Shown here piece by piece: positions 8,186 through 17,357 of a DNA stretch of 64,000 bases (position 1 is the stretch's first letter; every line of letters starts with the position of its first letter). This DNA comes from VAZQ01 sp963763365. GTDB taxonomy: Bacteria; Pseudomonadota; Alphaproteobacteria; Rhizobiales; Xanthobacteraceae. The DNA is taken from NCBI GenBank assembly GCA_963763365.1, contig CAVXOE010000005.1, positions 162,975-226,974 of the forward strand. The letters are read 5' to 3'. A program made the position numbers and the translations under genes. The notes below the pieces were generated by a model, which ran no database searches, was not told where the DNA came from, and worked only from the letters and a program-made list of their open reading frames with translations.

Positions 8186-9442
8186 ATGAACCGCCCCGTA
8201 CAGCAGCCCATCCTGGACAAGCGTGGCGAGCCGCATGTGCGGCGCTTCGAGGAGCAGCGCTGGCTGCTCGACAACATCATCCGCGCCAACGGCATCGACT
8301 GGGACCAGCCGCGCTCGCTCTATCTCAGCGGGCCTTGCGGCAACGAGGCCAACGCCGACTTCGCCGTCATCCGCGAGCGGGTGAAGAAGATGGCCGACAT
8401 CGGCCCGGCCTTCGAGGCGGTGGCGCGCCGGCGCGAGGCCAAGGCGAACGCCGCGCTCGAGGCCGGCCATCAGGTCAGCGCGCGCGACAATTTCTTCATG
8501 GCGGCGGTGCACTGGGGCGCGGCGCAGTGGCCCTACGACCAGAACGACGAAACCAACATCGCCTACAACAACAAGAAGCGCGAGTGCTTCACCAAGTACG
8601 CGGCGCTCGCCGATCATCACGTCGAGGCGGTGTGGGTGCCGTTCCAGGACAAGGCGATCCCGGCGTGGCTGCACCTGCCGCCGGGCTACACCGGCGGCCG
8701 GATTCCGGTGGTGATCTCAATCCCCGGCATGGACAGCTTCAAGGAAATCCAGGTGGCGCTCTATGGCGACCGTTTCCTCAACCGCGGCATGGCGGTGCTG
8801 GCGATCGACGGACCCGGGCAGTACGAGGCGCCGATGATCGGCGTCTATTTCTCGGTCGAGAACTGGATGGCGACCGGGAAGGCGCTGGTCGACTGGCTCG
8901 TCGCGCGGCCCGAGATCGATGCCAACCGCATCGGCGCCTCGGGGACCAGCTTCGGCACGTTTTTCGGCACCATCCTCACCGCGCATGAACCGCGCATCAA
9001 GGCGTTCGCCGCCATGTCGGTCTGTCACGAGCCCGGCTGCCACACGATCTTCCAGGAGGCTTCGCCCACCTTCAAGAAGCGCTTCATGTACATGTCGGGC
9101 ATCACCGACGAAGCCGAGTTCGATACCTTCCGCAAGTCGATCACCTGGGAAGGGCACGTCGAGAAAATCCGCGCGCCCTATCTGTGCGTCGCCGGCGAGT
9201 GCGAGGAGCTGAGCCCGATCGAGCATTCCGAGCGGCTGGTGAAGACGCTCCCGGGACCGAAGCAGATGGTGGTCTATCAGGAATCACGCCATTCGGTCGG
9301 CAACGTGCCGGCGGCGAATCTCGGGCCGTTCCCGCAGATCCTGGTGGCGGACTGGCTCGCCGATCGACTGGCCGGCAAGCCATTTGCGAGCGAGCACTGG
9401 TTCGTGCGCTCGAACGGCCAGATCGACAAGGTGGCGTATTGA
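8186..9442 (+). CDS. Alpha/beta hydrolase (FrsA/dihydropseudooxynicotine-hydrolase-like)
   Basis: A 418-aa two-part hydrolase with an N-terminal helical cap (about residues 1-150) and a C-terminal alpha/beta core. The nucleophile elbow is GTSFG (about residue 255), and the catalytic His probably lies in ESRHSVGN near residue 370. The acid residue would be a Glu or Asp in the CVAGECEEL loop, where the usual Asp is not obvious. The start ATG 8186 has TTGGAGA upstream. Relatives cleave C-C bonds or esters in N-heterocycle and aromatic breakdown. Its placement after a molybdenum hydroxylase and a Bug receptor fits a catabolic module. Confidence 0.85.
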   Translation: MNRPVQQPILDKRGEPHVRRFEEQRWLLDNIIRANGIDWDQPRSLYLSGPCGNEANADFAVIRERVKKMADIGPAFEAVARRREAKANAALEAGHQVSARDNFFMAAVHWGAAQWPYDQNDETNIAYNNKKRECFTKYAALADHHVEAVWVPFQDKAIPAWLHLPPGYTGGRIPVVISIPGMDSFKEIQVALYGDRFLNRGMAVLAIDGPGQYEAPMIGVYFSVENWMATGKALVDWLVARPEIDANRIGASGTSFGTFFGTILTAHEPRIKAFAAMSVCHEPGCHTIFQEASPTFKKRFMYMSGITDEAEFDTFRKSITWEGHVEKIRAPYLCVAGECEELSPIEHSERLVKTLPGPKQMVVYQESRHSVGNVPAANLGPFPQILVADWLADRLAGKPFASEHWFVRSNGQIDKVAY

Positions 9443-9479
9443 GCCTCTTACGTCGAGTTCGTTCCGCAACGGCGGTGCG

Positions 9480-9617
9480 CCCCCTCCCCCCGCGAACGAA
9501 GTGAGCGGTGGGGAGGGCTGGGGTGGGGGGTGGAAGAGCTTGGCGTAATCGGTACAGCACACGGCCCCCCACCCCCGACCCCTCCCCACCATTCGCTGCG
9601 CGAATGGGGGGAGGGGA
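9480..9617. repeat. Long imperfect inverted repeat, C/G-rich
   Basis: The left half (CCCTCCCCCCGCGAACG, then GTGGGGAGGGC) and the right half (CCCCTCCCCACCATTCG, then GGGGGGAGGGG) are near-complements around about 30 unrelated bases. This is a typical dispersed intergenic element of Hyphomicrobiales. It fills most of the 415-base gap between the hydrolase and the L,D-transpeptidase. Confidence 0.75.
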
Positions 9618-9669
9618 GATGAGAGCCCGCTTGCTCGGCCGCACTGAAGCGCGAACGTTGCAGCGCCAC

Positions 9670-9710
9670 AAAAAAATGACGGCCCCGATTGTCGCCATTC
9701 GGGGCCGTCA
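9670..9710 (-). terminator. Rho-independent terminator of the L,D-transpeptidase gene
   Basis: On the minus strand a 12-bp perfect stem (TGACGGCCCCGA with its complement) and a 10-base loop are followed by seven T residues. It lies about 150 bases after the L,D-transpeptidase stop. A second short hairpin, TGCAAGTCG with its complement, sits at about 9752-9777. Confidence 0.8.
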
Positions 9711-9857
9711 CTTGCCAGTCCTAGGTTTAGCCCAGGAGGAGCAACAAGTATGCAAGTCGGCTCGTAAACGACTTGCAGTATTTCCGCTTCACCATTCCTG
9801 AGGAACGAGTGTCGCGGATCGCGTTCGGCTGCCGGCGCACCCGCGCCGTGACGGCCG

Positions 9858-10662
9858 TCAATTCAACACGACAACCTTGGTGCCGATGTGCACCCGCTTG
9901 AAGAGATCGAGGATGTCCTTGTTGTGCATGCGGATACATCCGAACGACACGAACCCGCCGATCGAGGACGGAACGTTGGTGCCGTGGATGGCGTATTGAT
10001 CGACGCTGAGGGTCATCGCGGCAGCGCCCATCGGATTCTTCGGGCTGCCGCCGGGGATGTAGTCGGGCAGGTACGGCTTTTCGCGTTTCACGGCCTTCGG
10101 CGGCGACCAGGGTGGCGCCACGAACTTGCCGCGGATGTAGGCGGTGCCGGACCAGGACTTGCCGGCCTTGCCGACGCCGACCGGATAACTGATCGCCTCG
10201 CCGTGCCCGGTCACCAGATGGAGCCTGCGCTCCGAGGTCTCGACCACGATCGTACCGGCCGAATATTTCGACAGATCGATCGGCGCGTGAGACGCGGGTG
10301 CCTCGGCCGTGGCGGCAGGTGCTTCGGTGGTGACCGCGGCGGTCTTGACCGCTGCAGGAGGGGCCTCGCGGTGCCGCCGGCGTCTCGGCAGCAACAACGG
10401 GCGCCGGAACCGCGGCCGGCGCCTCAACCGCTGTGGCAACCGGGGCGGCTGGTGCAGGCACTTCGACGGTCGCTGTCGCGCCGGCATGCGCCGTCGTATC
10501 GAGCAGCGCCGCTGCGACCGCGGCATGCGCGGTCGTGTCGAGCAGCGCCAGAACGTCGCCGTCCACGCCTTCGCGCGCAACGGCCGGGCCGACGGCCAGA
10601 ATCGCGTGCGCGGCGAACAACGCCGCCGGCAGCCTGAGCATGAGTTTTGCGAAGCGCGTCAC
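9858..10662 (-). CDS. L,D-transpeptidase (YkuD domain), frameshifted
   Basis: A periplasmic peptidoglycan cross-linking enzyme forming 3-3 or lipoprotein links. The C-terminal YkuD domain (about residues 125-267) carries the His of AIHGTN and the catalytic Cys of SFGCIRMHN. Here Phe replaces the His usual in SHGCIR. The N-terminus (GTG 10662, hydrophobic segment, then REG) and an Ala/Pro/Val-rich linker are in another frame. Restoring one CG at about 10366-10370 joins ETPAAPR to EAPPAAVK. The linker contains a near-tandem repeat of the block ALLDTTAHA. A strong terminator follows. I regard the shift as probable sequence error rather than a pseudogene. Confidence 0.85.
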
Positions 10663-10897
10663 GCGATGCCCCCCAGCACCGGGATTCCCCATTGAACTCG
10701 AACCCACCGCGCGCAGACATGTCGTCGATCCCAGCGACGCGGAATCTGAGCGCTTGGTTAACGTCCACGTTCCGCGATTACGGGCGCCAGCACAATGGTT
10801 TCGCAGTCATGCCGCGGCGAATAGCCGGCCGATGTTGCGGGAAAGCAACGCGCGATGTGCAAAGGGGCAACAGCCGCGCCAAAAACGGCGTCAGAGC

Positions 10898-12139
10898 TCA
10901 CGCAATCACGTTCGCCTTGTGGAGAAATCCCCAGACGTCGACCACCGGCTTACCGGCCAGGTCGAGGTCGCGATAGCCGGAATGGGGCGCGCATAGAATC
11001 AACAGGTCGCTCCGGGCGATCACCTCGTCGAGCGGCAGCAGATCGGGATCGCTGGTGACAAACGGGTCCGTCGTCAGCACCGCCTGGGTGTGGTTCGACA
11101 GCGCCTTCTTGAACTTGTAGCTCAGCGAGGCGCGGGTATCGTCGACCTCCGCCTTGAATGCCATGCCCAGCAGCCCGACCGTCATCTTTGCGAGGTCGAA
11201 CCGGCGGCTGAGATCGTCGACGATGTGCAGCACCAGGCCCTCGTTCACCAGCATCGCCGCATTGCCGAGGCTGAACTGGTTCTGCGCGAAGGCCGCAAGC
11301 TGCATGGTGTCCTTGAACAGGCACGGGCCGGCCGCGAGCCCCGGCGACGGGATGCTGCGCGCACGCGGGTAGTTGCGCTTCATCGCCTCGTAGACCCGGC
11401 GATAGTCCACGCCCGCCGATTTGGCGATCAGGTAGAACTGGTTCGCGGCGGCGAACTCGATGTAGCGGTAGGCATTGTTGAACAGCTTGGCGAACTCGGC
11501 TTCGCGCGGTGTGACCACCACAAGCTCGGGCGCAATCGCGGAGAAGAGCTTTGACGCCTCCTGCTCGGCGGCGGGCGATGTGCCGCTCACGATCTGCGGC
11601 ATCTCCTTGAGCTCGCGGATGCCGTTCCCCTGCACCACGCGCTCCGGACAGAACGCGATCTTGAGATTGCGGCCCTTGCGCTTGAGATAGCCGTCGAGCC
11701 AATCGGTCGTGCCGGGGAAGACCGTGGAGCGCAGCACCAGAAGCTGGCCGTCGGCGAGGTGCGGCAGGAGATCGTCGATGCATTCCTGCACCACTTCACG
11801 CGTCGGGTTGAGGAATTCGTCGATCGGCGTGCCGATGGTGACGATGACCGGCCCGGTCCGGGAGATATCTGCGGGCGCGCTGGTGAACACCAGCCGATCT
11901 TGCCGCAGCACCTGCACGAGCAGCGCTTCGCCGCCCTGCTCGATGAACGGCAGACGGCCGGACTTGAGCGTCTCCAACACCTGGCGATTGATGTCGTGGA
12001 CGTTGACCCGAAAACCCGCCTCGGCGAACGCCAGCACCAGCGGAATGCCGACATGGCCGCCGCCGCCGACCACGGTCAGGTCGGCGGTATCGAGCTGCCC
12101 ACGCGTCACCGCGGCGGGGTTGGGACCGGCATAGTTCAA
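10898..12139 (-). CDS. UDP-glucose/GDP-mannose family nucleotide-sugar dehydrogenase
   Basis: A 413-aa NAD-dependent dehydrogenase oxidising C6 of a nucleotide sugar to a uronic acid. The Rossmann motif VVGGGGHVGIPL lies near residues 22-33. The active-site Cys is in AAGPCLFKD, and the C-terminal UDP-binding domain ends in LAGKPVVDVWG. Start TTG 12139 is chosen because AGGAG lies seven bases upstream. In-frame GTG/ATG codons further upstream have no such site. It is divergent from the membrane glycosyltransferase-like gene and near the epimerase/methyltransferase trio, suggesting surface polysaccharide precursor supply. The exact sugar (UDP-Glc, UDP-ManNAc or other) cannot be read from sequence. 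Confidence 0.9.
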   Translation of the reverse strand: MNYAGPNPAAVTRGQLDTADLTVVGGGGHVGIPLVLAFAEAGFRVNVHDINRQVLETLKSGRLPFIEQGGEALLVQVLRQDRLVFTSAPADISRTGPVIVTIGTPIDEFLNPTREVVQECIDDLLPHLADGQLLVLRSTVFPGTTDWLDGYLKRKGRNLKIAFCPERVVQGNGIRELKEMPQIVSGTSPAAEQEASKLFSAIAPELVVVTPREAEFAKLFNNAYRYIEFAAANQFYLIAKSAGVDYRRVYEAMKRNYPRARSIPSPGLAAGPCLFKDTMQLAAFAQNQFSLGNAAMLVNEGLVLHIVDDLSRRFDLAKMTVGLLGMAFKAEVDDTRASLSYKFKKALSNHTQAVLTTDPFVTSDPDLLPLDEVIARSDLLILCAPHSGYRDLDLAGKPVVDVWGFLHKANVIA

Positions 12140-12346
12140 CGGACAACTCCTGATGCGAGCGCGGGACCGGGACATCAGCGGACGCGCCCGCACGAAATCC
12201 TAGTGCCCGGCATGTAGCAGAAAGACACGAGCGCCGGAACCATCCGGCCAGCCCCGCTTTACCATCCAGCCCAGGCCGCCGCCCGCTTGTCCTCGTCACA
12301 TGCGTGTCACGGAGACAAGGCAAGTCCACAGTACGGGGGGCCGCCT

Positions 12347-13873
12347 GTGACACTCAATGCCCGACTGGTGGCTTTGTTCGATCTGCCGCTTGCGGCGATC
12401 GCCGGTTGGCTGCTGTGGCGGTCGCTCGGTTGGCCCCTGGTCGGCGATGCGACCATCTTTCATTTCATCGGCAATCAGGTTCTGCTGGGCGAAATTCCCT
12501 ACCGCGACATCTTCGATATCAACATGCCGCTGGTCTACGGCCTCCATGCCGCGCTGGTGCTGGCGGGAGGCACGGGCGATCTGGCTTGGCGCATATTCGA
12601 CCTGTCCGCCCTGGCGCTGATGGTGCTCTGCGTCTGCGGGCTGCTGCGCCCGGCCGGATGGCCGGCGGCAATTCTGGCAGCGGCGATGATCCTGACGGTC
12701 CACCTCCTACTTGGTGCCTATTCGGCCGGTCAGCGCGACTTCCTGATGGCGATTGCCGCGGTGGCAACGGCATGGGGCGCGGCCTCGGTAGCCGAGAACC
12801 CTGGACCGCGTCGCGCTGTGCTGTTCGCGGTCGGCGCCTGCGCGATGGCGGCGGCCTCGATCAAGCCCACCGGAATTCTCCTGCTGGCGGTCCCCGTCGT
12901 GACCATCGGCCACATCAAACTGCGCGACCTGATGTGGACTGCGGGGGGCGCCTTAAGCGTCGCCTTGGCCGTGTTCGGGACGCTCGCACTCATGGGCGGG
13001 TTCCCAGCGTTCGTCGCGATGCTGTTCGATCTGCTACCCCGCTACGCGGCCATCTCCGACCCTCCGCTGCTGGCTGCGTTCGCACCGCTCCCGCTGCTGC
13101 TCCCGTTGGCGGCGCTTGCGTTCGCAGCGGCCATGTCGTTGAGCCGTCTACCGACGCCACGGCTGAGGGCGATGATGGCGATCACCGTGTTCGGGATGAT
13201 CCATCTGATCGCCCAGCGGAAGGGATTTTTCTATCACATCTATCCGCTCGCCGCGGGCCTCGCCTGCTGGGGAAGTTGGCAGCTTGCCAGACTGCCGGCG
13301 GGATGGGCGTTGATATTCCTCGCGGCCACGCTGCTGATTTCCGTTTCGAGTGCCCGCAAGGAAGCCGTCGATCCGCCCTTCACCGAACTGCGCGCAGCCG
13401 CCGACATGCAGGCGGCGCTGGAGTCGCATTTGCCGCGCGGGTCTCGCGTGCAGACGCTCGATTCCGATCGCGGCGCGTTCCTGGCGATGGCGCGGGCCGA
13501 CATGCGGCAGGCAACGCCGCACATCCAGTGGTTCTCGCTCATCACCGCCGATCGGGACGAGCGCGAGAGGTTCCTGACGTCGCTCGCCGCGGACCCGCCG
13601 GCGGGTATGCTGCTCACCAACGACCACTGGCCGACCGGCGAAGGGTTCGACACCGTCGACGGCTGGCCGCAGTTCAAGGCTTTGCTGGCGCTGGGTTATG
13701 ACCTGAGCACGACCGGCACGCAGGATTATATTGCGTGGCGCCTCTACCTGCGTCGCGCCGCAACGCCCGAGGGGGTGATCCAGCAGAGGCTCATGCGGCG
13801 ATCGCCACCCTCAAAGCTCGCGTGGCACCGGCAATGGCGTCACCAGTTTGCCCCGATAGCCCTTCGCCCGTAG
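12347..13873 (+). CDS. Polytopic membrane protein, GT-C/ArnT-like glycosyltransferase candidate
   Basis: A 508-aa protein with about nine to ten hydrophobic segments in the first 350 residues and a soluble C-terminal domain. The loop after the first helix reads GDATIFHFIG, then GEIPYRDIFD. This resembles the first periplasmic loop of GT39/GT83-type polyprenyl-phosphate-sugar transferases (acidic residue and YRD...PL pattern). Start GTG 12347 follows a G-rich ribosome site. The 3' end overlaps the convergent methyltransferase gene by 63 bases. A role in moving a lipid-linked sugar to a surface glycan fits the neighbours but is inference; O-antigen ligase-like roles are not excluded. Confidence 0.7.
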   Translation: MTLNARLVALFDLPLAAIAGWLLWRSLGWPLVGDATIFHFIGNQVLLGEIPYRDIFDINMPLVYGLHAALVLAGGTGDLAWRIFDLSALALMVLCVCGLLRPAGWPAAILAAAMILTVHLLLGAYSAGQRDFLMAIAAVATAWGAASVAENPGPRRAVLFAVGACAMAAASIKPTGILLLAVPVVTIGHIKLRDLMWTAGGALSVALAVFGTLALMGGFPAFVAMLFDLLPRYAAISDPPLLAAFAPLPLLLPLAALAFAAAMSLSRLPTPRLRAMMAITVFGMIHLIAQRKGFFYHIYPLAAGLACWGSWQLARLPAGWALIFLAATLLISVSSARKEAVDPPFTELRAAADMQAALESHLPRGSRVQTLDSDRGAFLAMARADMRQATPHIQWFSLITADRDERERFLTSLAADPPAGMLLTNDHWPTGEGFDTVDGWPQFKALLALGYDLSTTGTQDYIAWRLYLRRAATPEGVIQQRLMRRSPPSKLAWHRQWRHQFAPIALRP

Positions 13874-15079
13874 CTTGGGTGCAAGCTCGTCGGCGATGTG
13901 CCAGGAGAAGATGATCGCGACCTCGGGCTGGTCGCTGAACAGCCTGCTCTCCTCGACCACCGGGATCGACGTGCCCGGCATGTATTTGCCGATCTTGAGC
14001 GAGCCGGCGATCTCGCAGACGTAGTCGATGATGCCGTCGTCAAGCCCGACATAGTTGAACAGCGTCGAGGCGCGCGAGGGCGCACTGATGCCGCAGATGC
14101 GCATGCCCTTCTCCTTGTAGTCGCGAATGAGCGACATCAGGCGCAGCTTCGACAGCAAGACATCGTTGCGGAATGCCTTGAGCCGCGCGCGCATCGCATC
14201 GCCGCGCGGCTCGGCCGCCAGCATCCGGGCGACACTGGCTTGTATCGGCATGACGCCGCGCCGCGCCGCATAGACGCGAATTGAGCCGCCGTGCGACGGG
14301 ATCGGCCGGGCGTGAAACACTTCGAGCCCGTGCATGCCGAGGAGATGCGCGAGGCTGGCGAGCGAATAATAGCGCAGGTGCTCGTGATAGACGGTGTCGT
14401 ACTGGAAGGTATCGAGCAGCCCGATCAGGTAATGCGATTCCGAAACGAAGACGCCGTTGGGCGCGAGCAAATCGATGATGCCCTCGACGATCGAATGCAC
14501 GTCCTCGATATGCGCAAAACAATTCGCCGCCGTGACCACACGTGCCGGCCCGTGTTCGCGCTTCACCTCCGCCGCAACGGCAGGCGTGAAGTAGCGCGTG
14601 AGCGTGGGAATGCCTCGCCCGGCGGCGATCTTGCCGACTTCGGTCGGCTCGATGCCGAGCACGCGGTAGCCGGCCTTCTGGAAATTCGAGATCAGCGTGC
14701 CGTCGTTCGAGCCGATGTCGATGACGAGGTCCTGCGCCGTGAGCTTCAGCATTGCGCCGGATTCGGCGCAGAGATCCGCGAAGTTGTCGCGCAGGAGCCT
14801 GGTGGTGCCGCTGGTGTAGGGATATTCCGGCGGGAAGATGATGACCGGATCGACCGCGAGACCAAGCTGCACCAGCTCGCACTTGCCGCAATAGAGCAGA
14901 TCGGTCGGGAACCACGGCTGCTGCCGCGGCACCTGGCCGATCGGCACCATCTGGTTGACCGGCGGCATGTAGCCGAGCGACAGCACGGTCTCGAGCGGCG
15001 CGTGCCCGCAGACCTGGCAGCATTCGACCGGAACGCTTGCTCCGGTGCCGGCGGCACGCGCGACCTTTGTAGGAAACAA
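13811..15079 (-). CDS. Class I SAM-dependent C-methyltransferase (NDP-sugar type, zinc-binding N-terminus)
   Basis: A 422-aa enzyme of the Methyltransf_13/Methyltransf_14 architecture, as in NDP-hexose C-methyltransferases such as TylC3. An N-terminal zinc-binding domain has CCQVCG and YCGKC pairs (about residues 18-70). A SAM fold with VIDIGSNDGTL follows near residue 117, then the C-terminal Rossmann-like domain with ICGISAPSRAST. TTG 15079 has AAGGAG six bases upstream and is preferred to in-frame starts within the previous gene. It follows the epimerase gene by 30 bases. The product would be a branched, C-methylated sugar nucleotide for a surface glycan. Confidence 0.87.
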   Translation of the reverse strand: MFPTKVARAAGTGASVPVECCQVCGHAPLETVLSLGYMPPVNQMVPIGQVPRQQPWFPTDLLYCGKCELVQLGLAVDPVIIFPPEYPYTSGTTRLLRDNFADLCAESGAMLKLTAQDLVIDIGSNDGTLISNFQKAGYRVLGIEPTEVGKIAAGRGIPTLTRYFTPAVAAEVKREHGPARVVTAANCFAHIEDVHSIVEGIIDLLAPNGVFVSESHYLIGLLDTFQYDTVYHEHLRYYSLASLAHLLGMHGLEVFHARPIPSHGGSIRVYAARRGVMPIQASVARMLAAEPRGDAMRARLKAFRNDVLLSKLRLMSLIRDYKEKGMRICGISAPSRASTLFNYVGLDDGIIDYVCEIAGSLKIGKYMPGTSIPVVEESRLFSDQPEVAIIFSWHIADELAPKLRAKGYRGKLVTPLPVPREL

Positions 15080-15108
15080 AGCAAACTCCTTGCTCGGTTG
15101 AAGCACCG

Positions 15109-16092
15109 TCAGGACGGCGGCGCCTCGCGCTCGTGGTCGAAGTACCACTGCAGCGCCGGCGGTAGGCCCTCCTCGAGCCGCACGCGCGGCGTATAGCCGA
15201 GCGCCGTCAGTTTCGAAATATCCGGACAGCGGCGCGGCGTGCTGCCGGCAAGCACTGCCGATGACTCAAGCCTGATGTCCCGGCCGGCGATCTTCGCCAT
15301 GCGGCGGGCGAGATCGGCAATGCTGATCTCTTCGGTGGTACCGACGTGGTAGATGCCGAGGTGCTCGCCCTTGTCGCGCATGACCATCACGCCCGCGACC
15401 AGGTCATCGACATGACAGAAGCTGCGGGTCTCCGCGCCGCTGCCCTGGATCGGAAACGGCACGAGCCCCTCCGGATGCGCGGTGCAGGCGCGCTTGAGCC
15501 GCACCGCGAACTGCGGGATGACGTGCTCGAAGCCCATGTCGGGCCCATAGACGTTGTGCGGACGGAAGATCAGCACGCGCTCGAAATGCTTGCGGCCGAA
15601 ATTGATCGCCATCACCTCGCTGATGATCTTGCCGGCGCCGTAGGAGAGCCGCGGATTGTGCGGATCGGGCACGACGAGCGGCGCGTCTTCGGCGGTCGGG
15701 ACATGCGGCGGCGATTGGTACACCTCCGAGCTCGACGCCAGCACCAGGGAGCCGACCCCATGATGTCGGCAGGCGTCGATGACGTTGACCATGCCCTTGA
15801 CGCCGACATCGAGCACGAATTCCGGCGCGCTGTAGAAGGTCGCGGTGCCGTTGACGTAGGCGAGATGATGCACCTCGTCGACGCCGCGCATCGCGGCATC
15901 GACCGCGGCGGCGTCGCGGATGTCGCCCTGCACGAACTCGATGTCGCGTTCGACCGCGGCGAGGCGGCGCGGCGCGCCGCGTGAATTGTCGTCGAGCACG
16001 CGTACGCTTTCGCCCGCGCGCACCAGCGCCTGCACGAGCGCGGAGCCGATGAAGCCCGAGCCGCCGGTCACCAGGATGCGCCGCGCGCTCAT
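15109..16092 (-). CDS. NAD-dependent epimerase/dehydratase (extended SDR)
   Basis: A 327-aa extended short-chain dehydrogenase acting on nucleotide sugars. It shows the NAD-binding GGSGFIG (residues 10-16), DIRD for adenine contact, a catalytic Ser/Thr region SSSEVY, and the YxxxK pair as YGAGK near residue 158. The start ATG 16092 overlaps the stop of the upstream oxidoreductase as ATGA, so the two are translationally coupled. Substrate specificity (4-epimerase, 4,6-dehydratase or GDP-mannose type) cannot be fixed. With the C-methyltransferase and Gfo/Idh enzyme it forms a sugar-modification cassette. Confidence 0.92.
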   Translation of the reverse strand: MSARRILVTGGSGFIGSALVQALVRAGESVRVLDDNSRGAPRRLAAVERDIEFVQGDIRDAAAVDAAMRGVDEVHHLAYVNGTATFYSAPEFVLDVGVKGMVNVIDACRHHGVGSLVLASSSEVYQSPPHVPTAEDAPLVVPDPHNPRLSYGAGKIISEVMAINFGRKHFERVLIFRPHNVYGPDMGFEHVIPQFAVRLKRACTAHPEGLVPFPIQGSGAETRSFCHVDDLVAGVMVMRDKGEHLGIYHVGTTEEISIADLARRMAKIAGRDIRLESSAVLAGSTPRRCPDISKLTALGYTPRVRLEEGLPPALQWYFDHEREAPPS

Positions 16093-17141
16093 GCCCCCTC
16101 CCCGCCGGGTGCCGTCTCGATCCAGCGGCCGGTGCCGTGCGAGCGTTGCGCCGCGTCGATCAGCACCTGCACGCGATAGCCTTCCGCGAAGCCCGGCGGG
16201 GTTACCGCCCCGCCCTCGCAGGCATCGAGGAAGCGATGCACGAGCCGCGATACCGGTATAACGCGCGAGTCCGCCGACGGGTCGGCGTTTCCGTCCTCGA
16301 CAGCGACCGGCTGCAACGCATTGTCGGAACGGCGCGCATAAGACAGCTCGAAGCCACGGAAGTAGTCGGCGGTCGGGTTGGCGAGCACGAGCGAGCCGCC
16401 GTCACCGTAGAATTCGAGCCGATGGCCGGAGCCGAGAAACGACGCGCAGCTCATCTGCAGGCTGCCGCCCGCACCCGACGCGAAGGCGAGCGCAAGCGTG
16501 ATGCTGCTCTCCTGGTCGTCGGTCCCGGGCAGCGGGAAGATCCGGCCGGTGAGACCCGCGATCGGCCCGCAAAACCATTCGAGATCGTAGAAGCAATGGC
16601 TGACGAAATTGCCGAGGATACCGCCGCCGTTGCCGCCACGCGTCTTCCAGCTCTTGAGGCGCAGGCGCGTGGCCTGGTTCTCGACATTCCAGTTGAGCAC
16701 GACGTGGCGCAATCGCCCGATCTCTCCGGCCGCGAGCATCGCCTTGGCGCGCCGCCACGACGCAAGCTCGGGAAAGTTGAAGTCGATCATCCCGGGCCGC
16801 CCGGTCTTGATCGCGCGGTCGAGCATCGACCGCGCACCCGCGAGATCGGCAGCGAGTGGCTTCTCGACGAACACCGGCTTGCCGCGGTCGAGCGCGTGCA
16901 GCGCAATGTCGGACTGCCGGTCGGGCGGAACCGCGATCGCCACCGCATCGACCGACGGATCGTCGACCAGTGCTTTCCAGTCGCCGACGCCACGCGGAAT
17001 GTTCGCGGCGCGCGCAAGCTCGGCCGTGCGCTCAGCGTTGCTGCCGGCGAGCGCCACCACCTCGCAACGCGGATCTGTGCGGAACGCCGGGAGAAGGACG
17101 ATCCTACCGTAATTGGTGCCGACAATGCCCACGCGGATCAC
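16089..17141 (-). CDS. Gfo/Idh/MocA family NAD(P)-dependent oxidoreductase
   Basis: A 350-aa sugar oxidoreductase. The N-terminal Rossmann fold starts at VIRVGIVGTNYG. The family's EKPLA motif (Lys of the active site) is near residue 95, followed by the mixed beta-sheet domain with GILGNFVSHCFYDLEWF carrying the His. GTG 17141 is taken as start, with GGGAG nine bases upstream; TTG 17147 is too close to that site. It is the first gene of the cassette with the epimerase (4-base overlap) and the C-methyltransferase. It is likely a 3- or 4-keto-sugar reductase in nucleotide-sugar synthesis, by context. Confidence 0.9.
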   Translation of the reverse strand: MIRVGIVGTNYGRIVLLPAFRTDPRCEVVALAGSNAERTAELARAANIPRGVGDWKALVDDPSVDAVAIAVPPDRQSDIALHALDRGKPVFVEKPLAADLAGARSMLDRAIKTGRPGMIDFNFPELASWRRAKAMLAAGEIGRLRHVVLNWNVENQATRLRLKSWKTRGGNGGGILGNFVSHCFYDLEWFCGPIAGLTGRIFPLPGTDDQESSITLALAFASGAGGSLQMSCASFLGSGHRLEFYGDGGSLVLANPTADYFRGFELSYARRSDNALQPVAVEDGNADPSADSRVIPVSRLVHRFLDACEGGAVTPPGFAEGYRVQVLIDAAQRSHGTGRWIETAPGGEGA

Positions 17142-17357
17142 CGCCAAGAACTCCCGCGCCCGCGGGCAGCCTCTTGGCTGCAGCCATTTCGGTCTCAACG
17201 GCATGCCGATCCATCCTCCGCCGCCGCAGATACCACATCGCGAGCCGGAGGCAGAAAATTTCGGCGGCCTGTCGCGGGCCCCTTGCAAATGCGCTAGGTT
17301 CCGGGCTCTGGCCGCGCCCAACGCAGCGGCCTTGCAACAATCAGGGAGGTTTCCATC

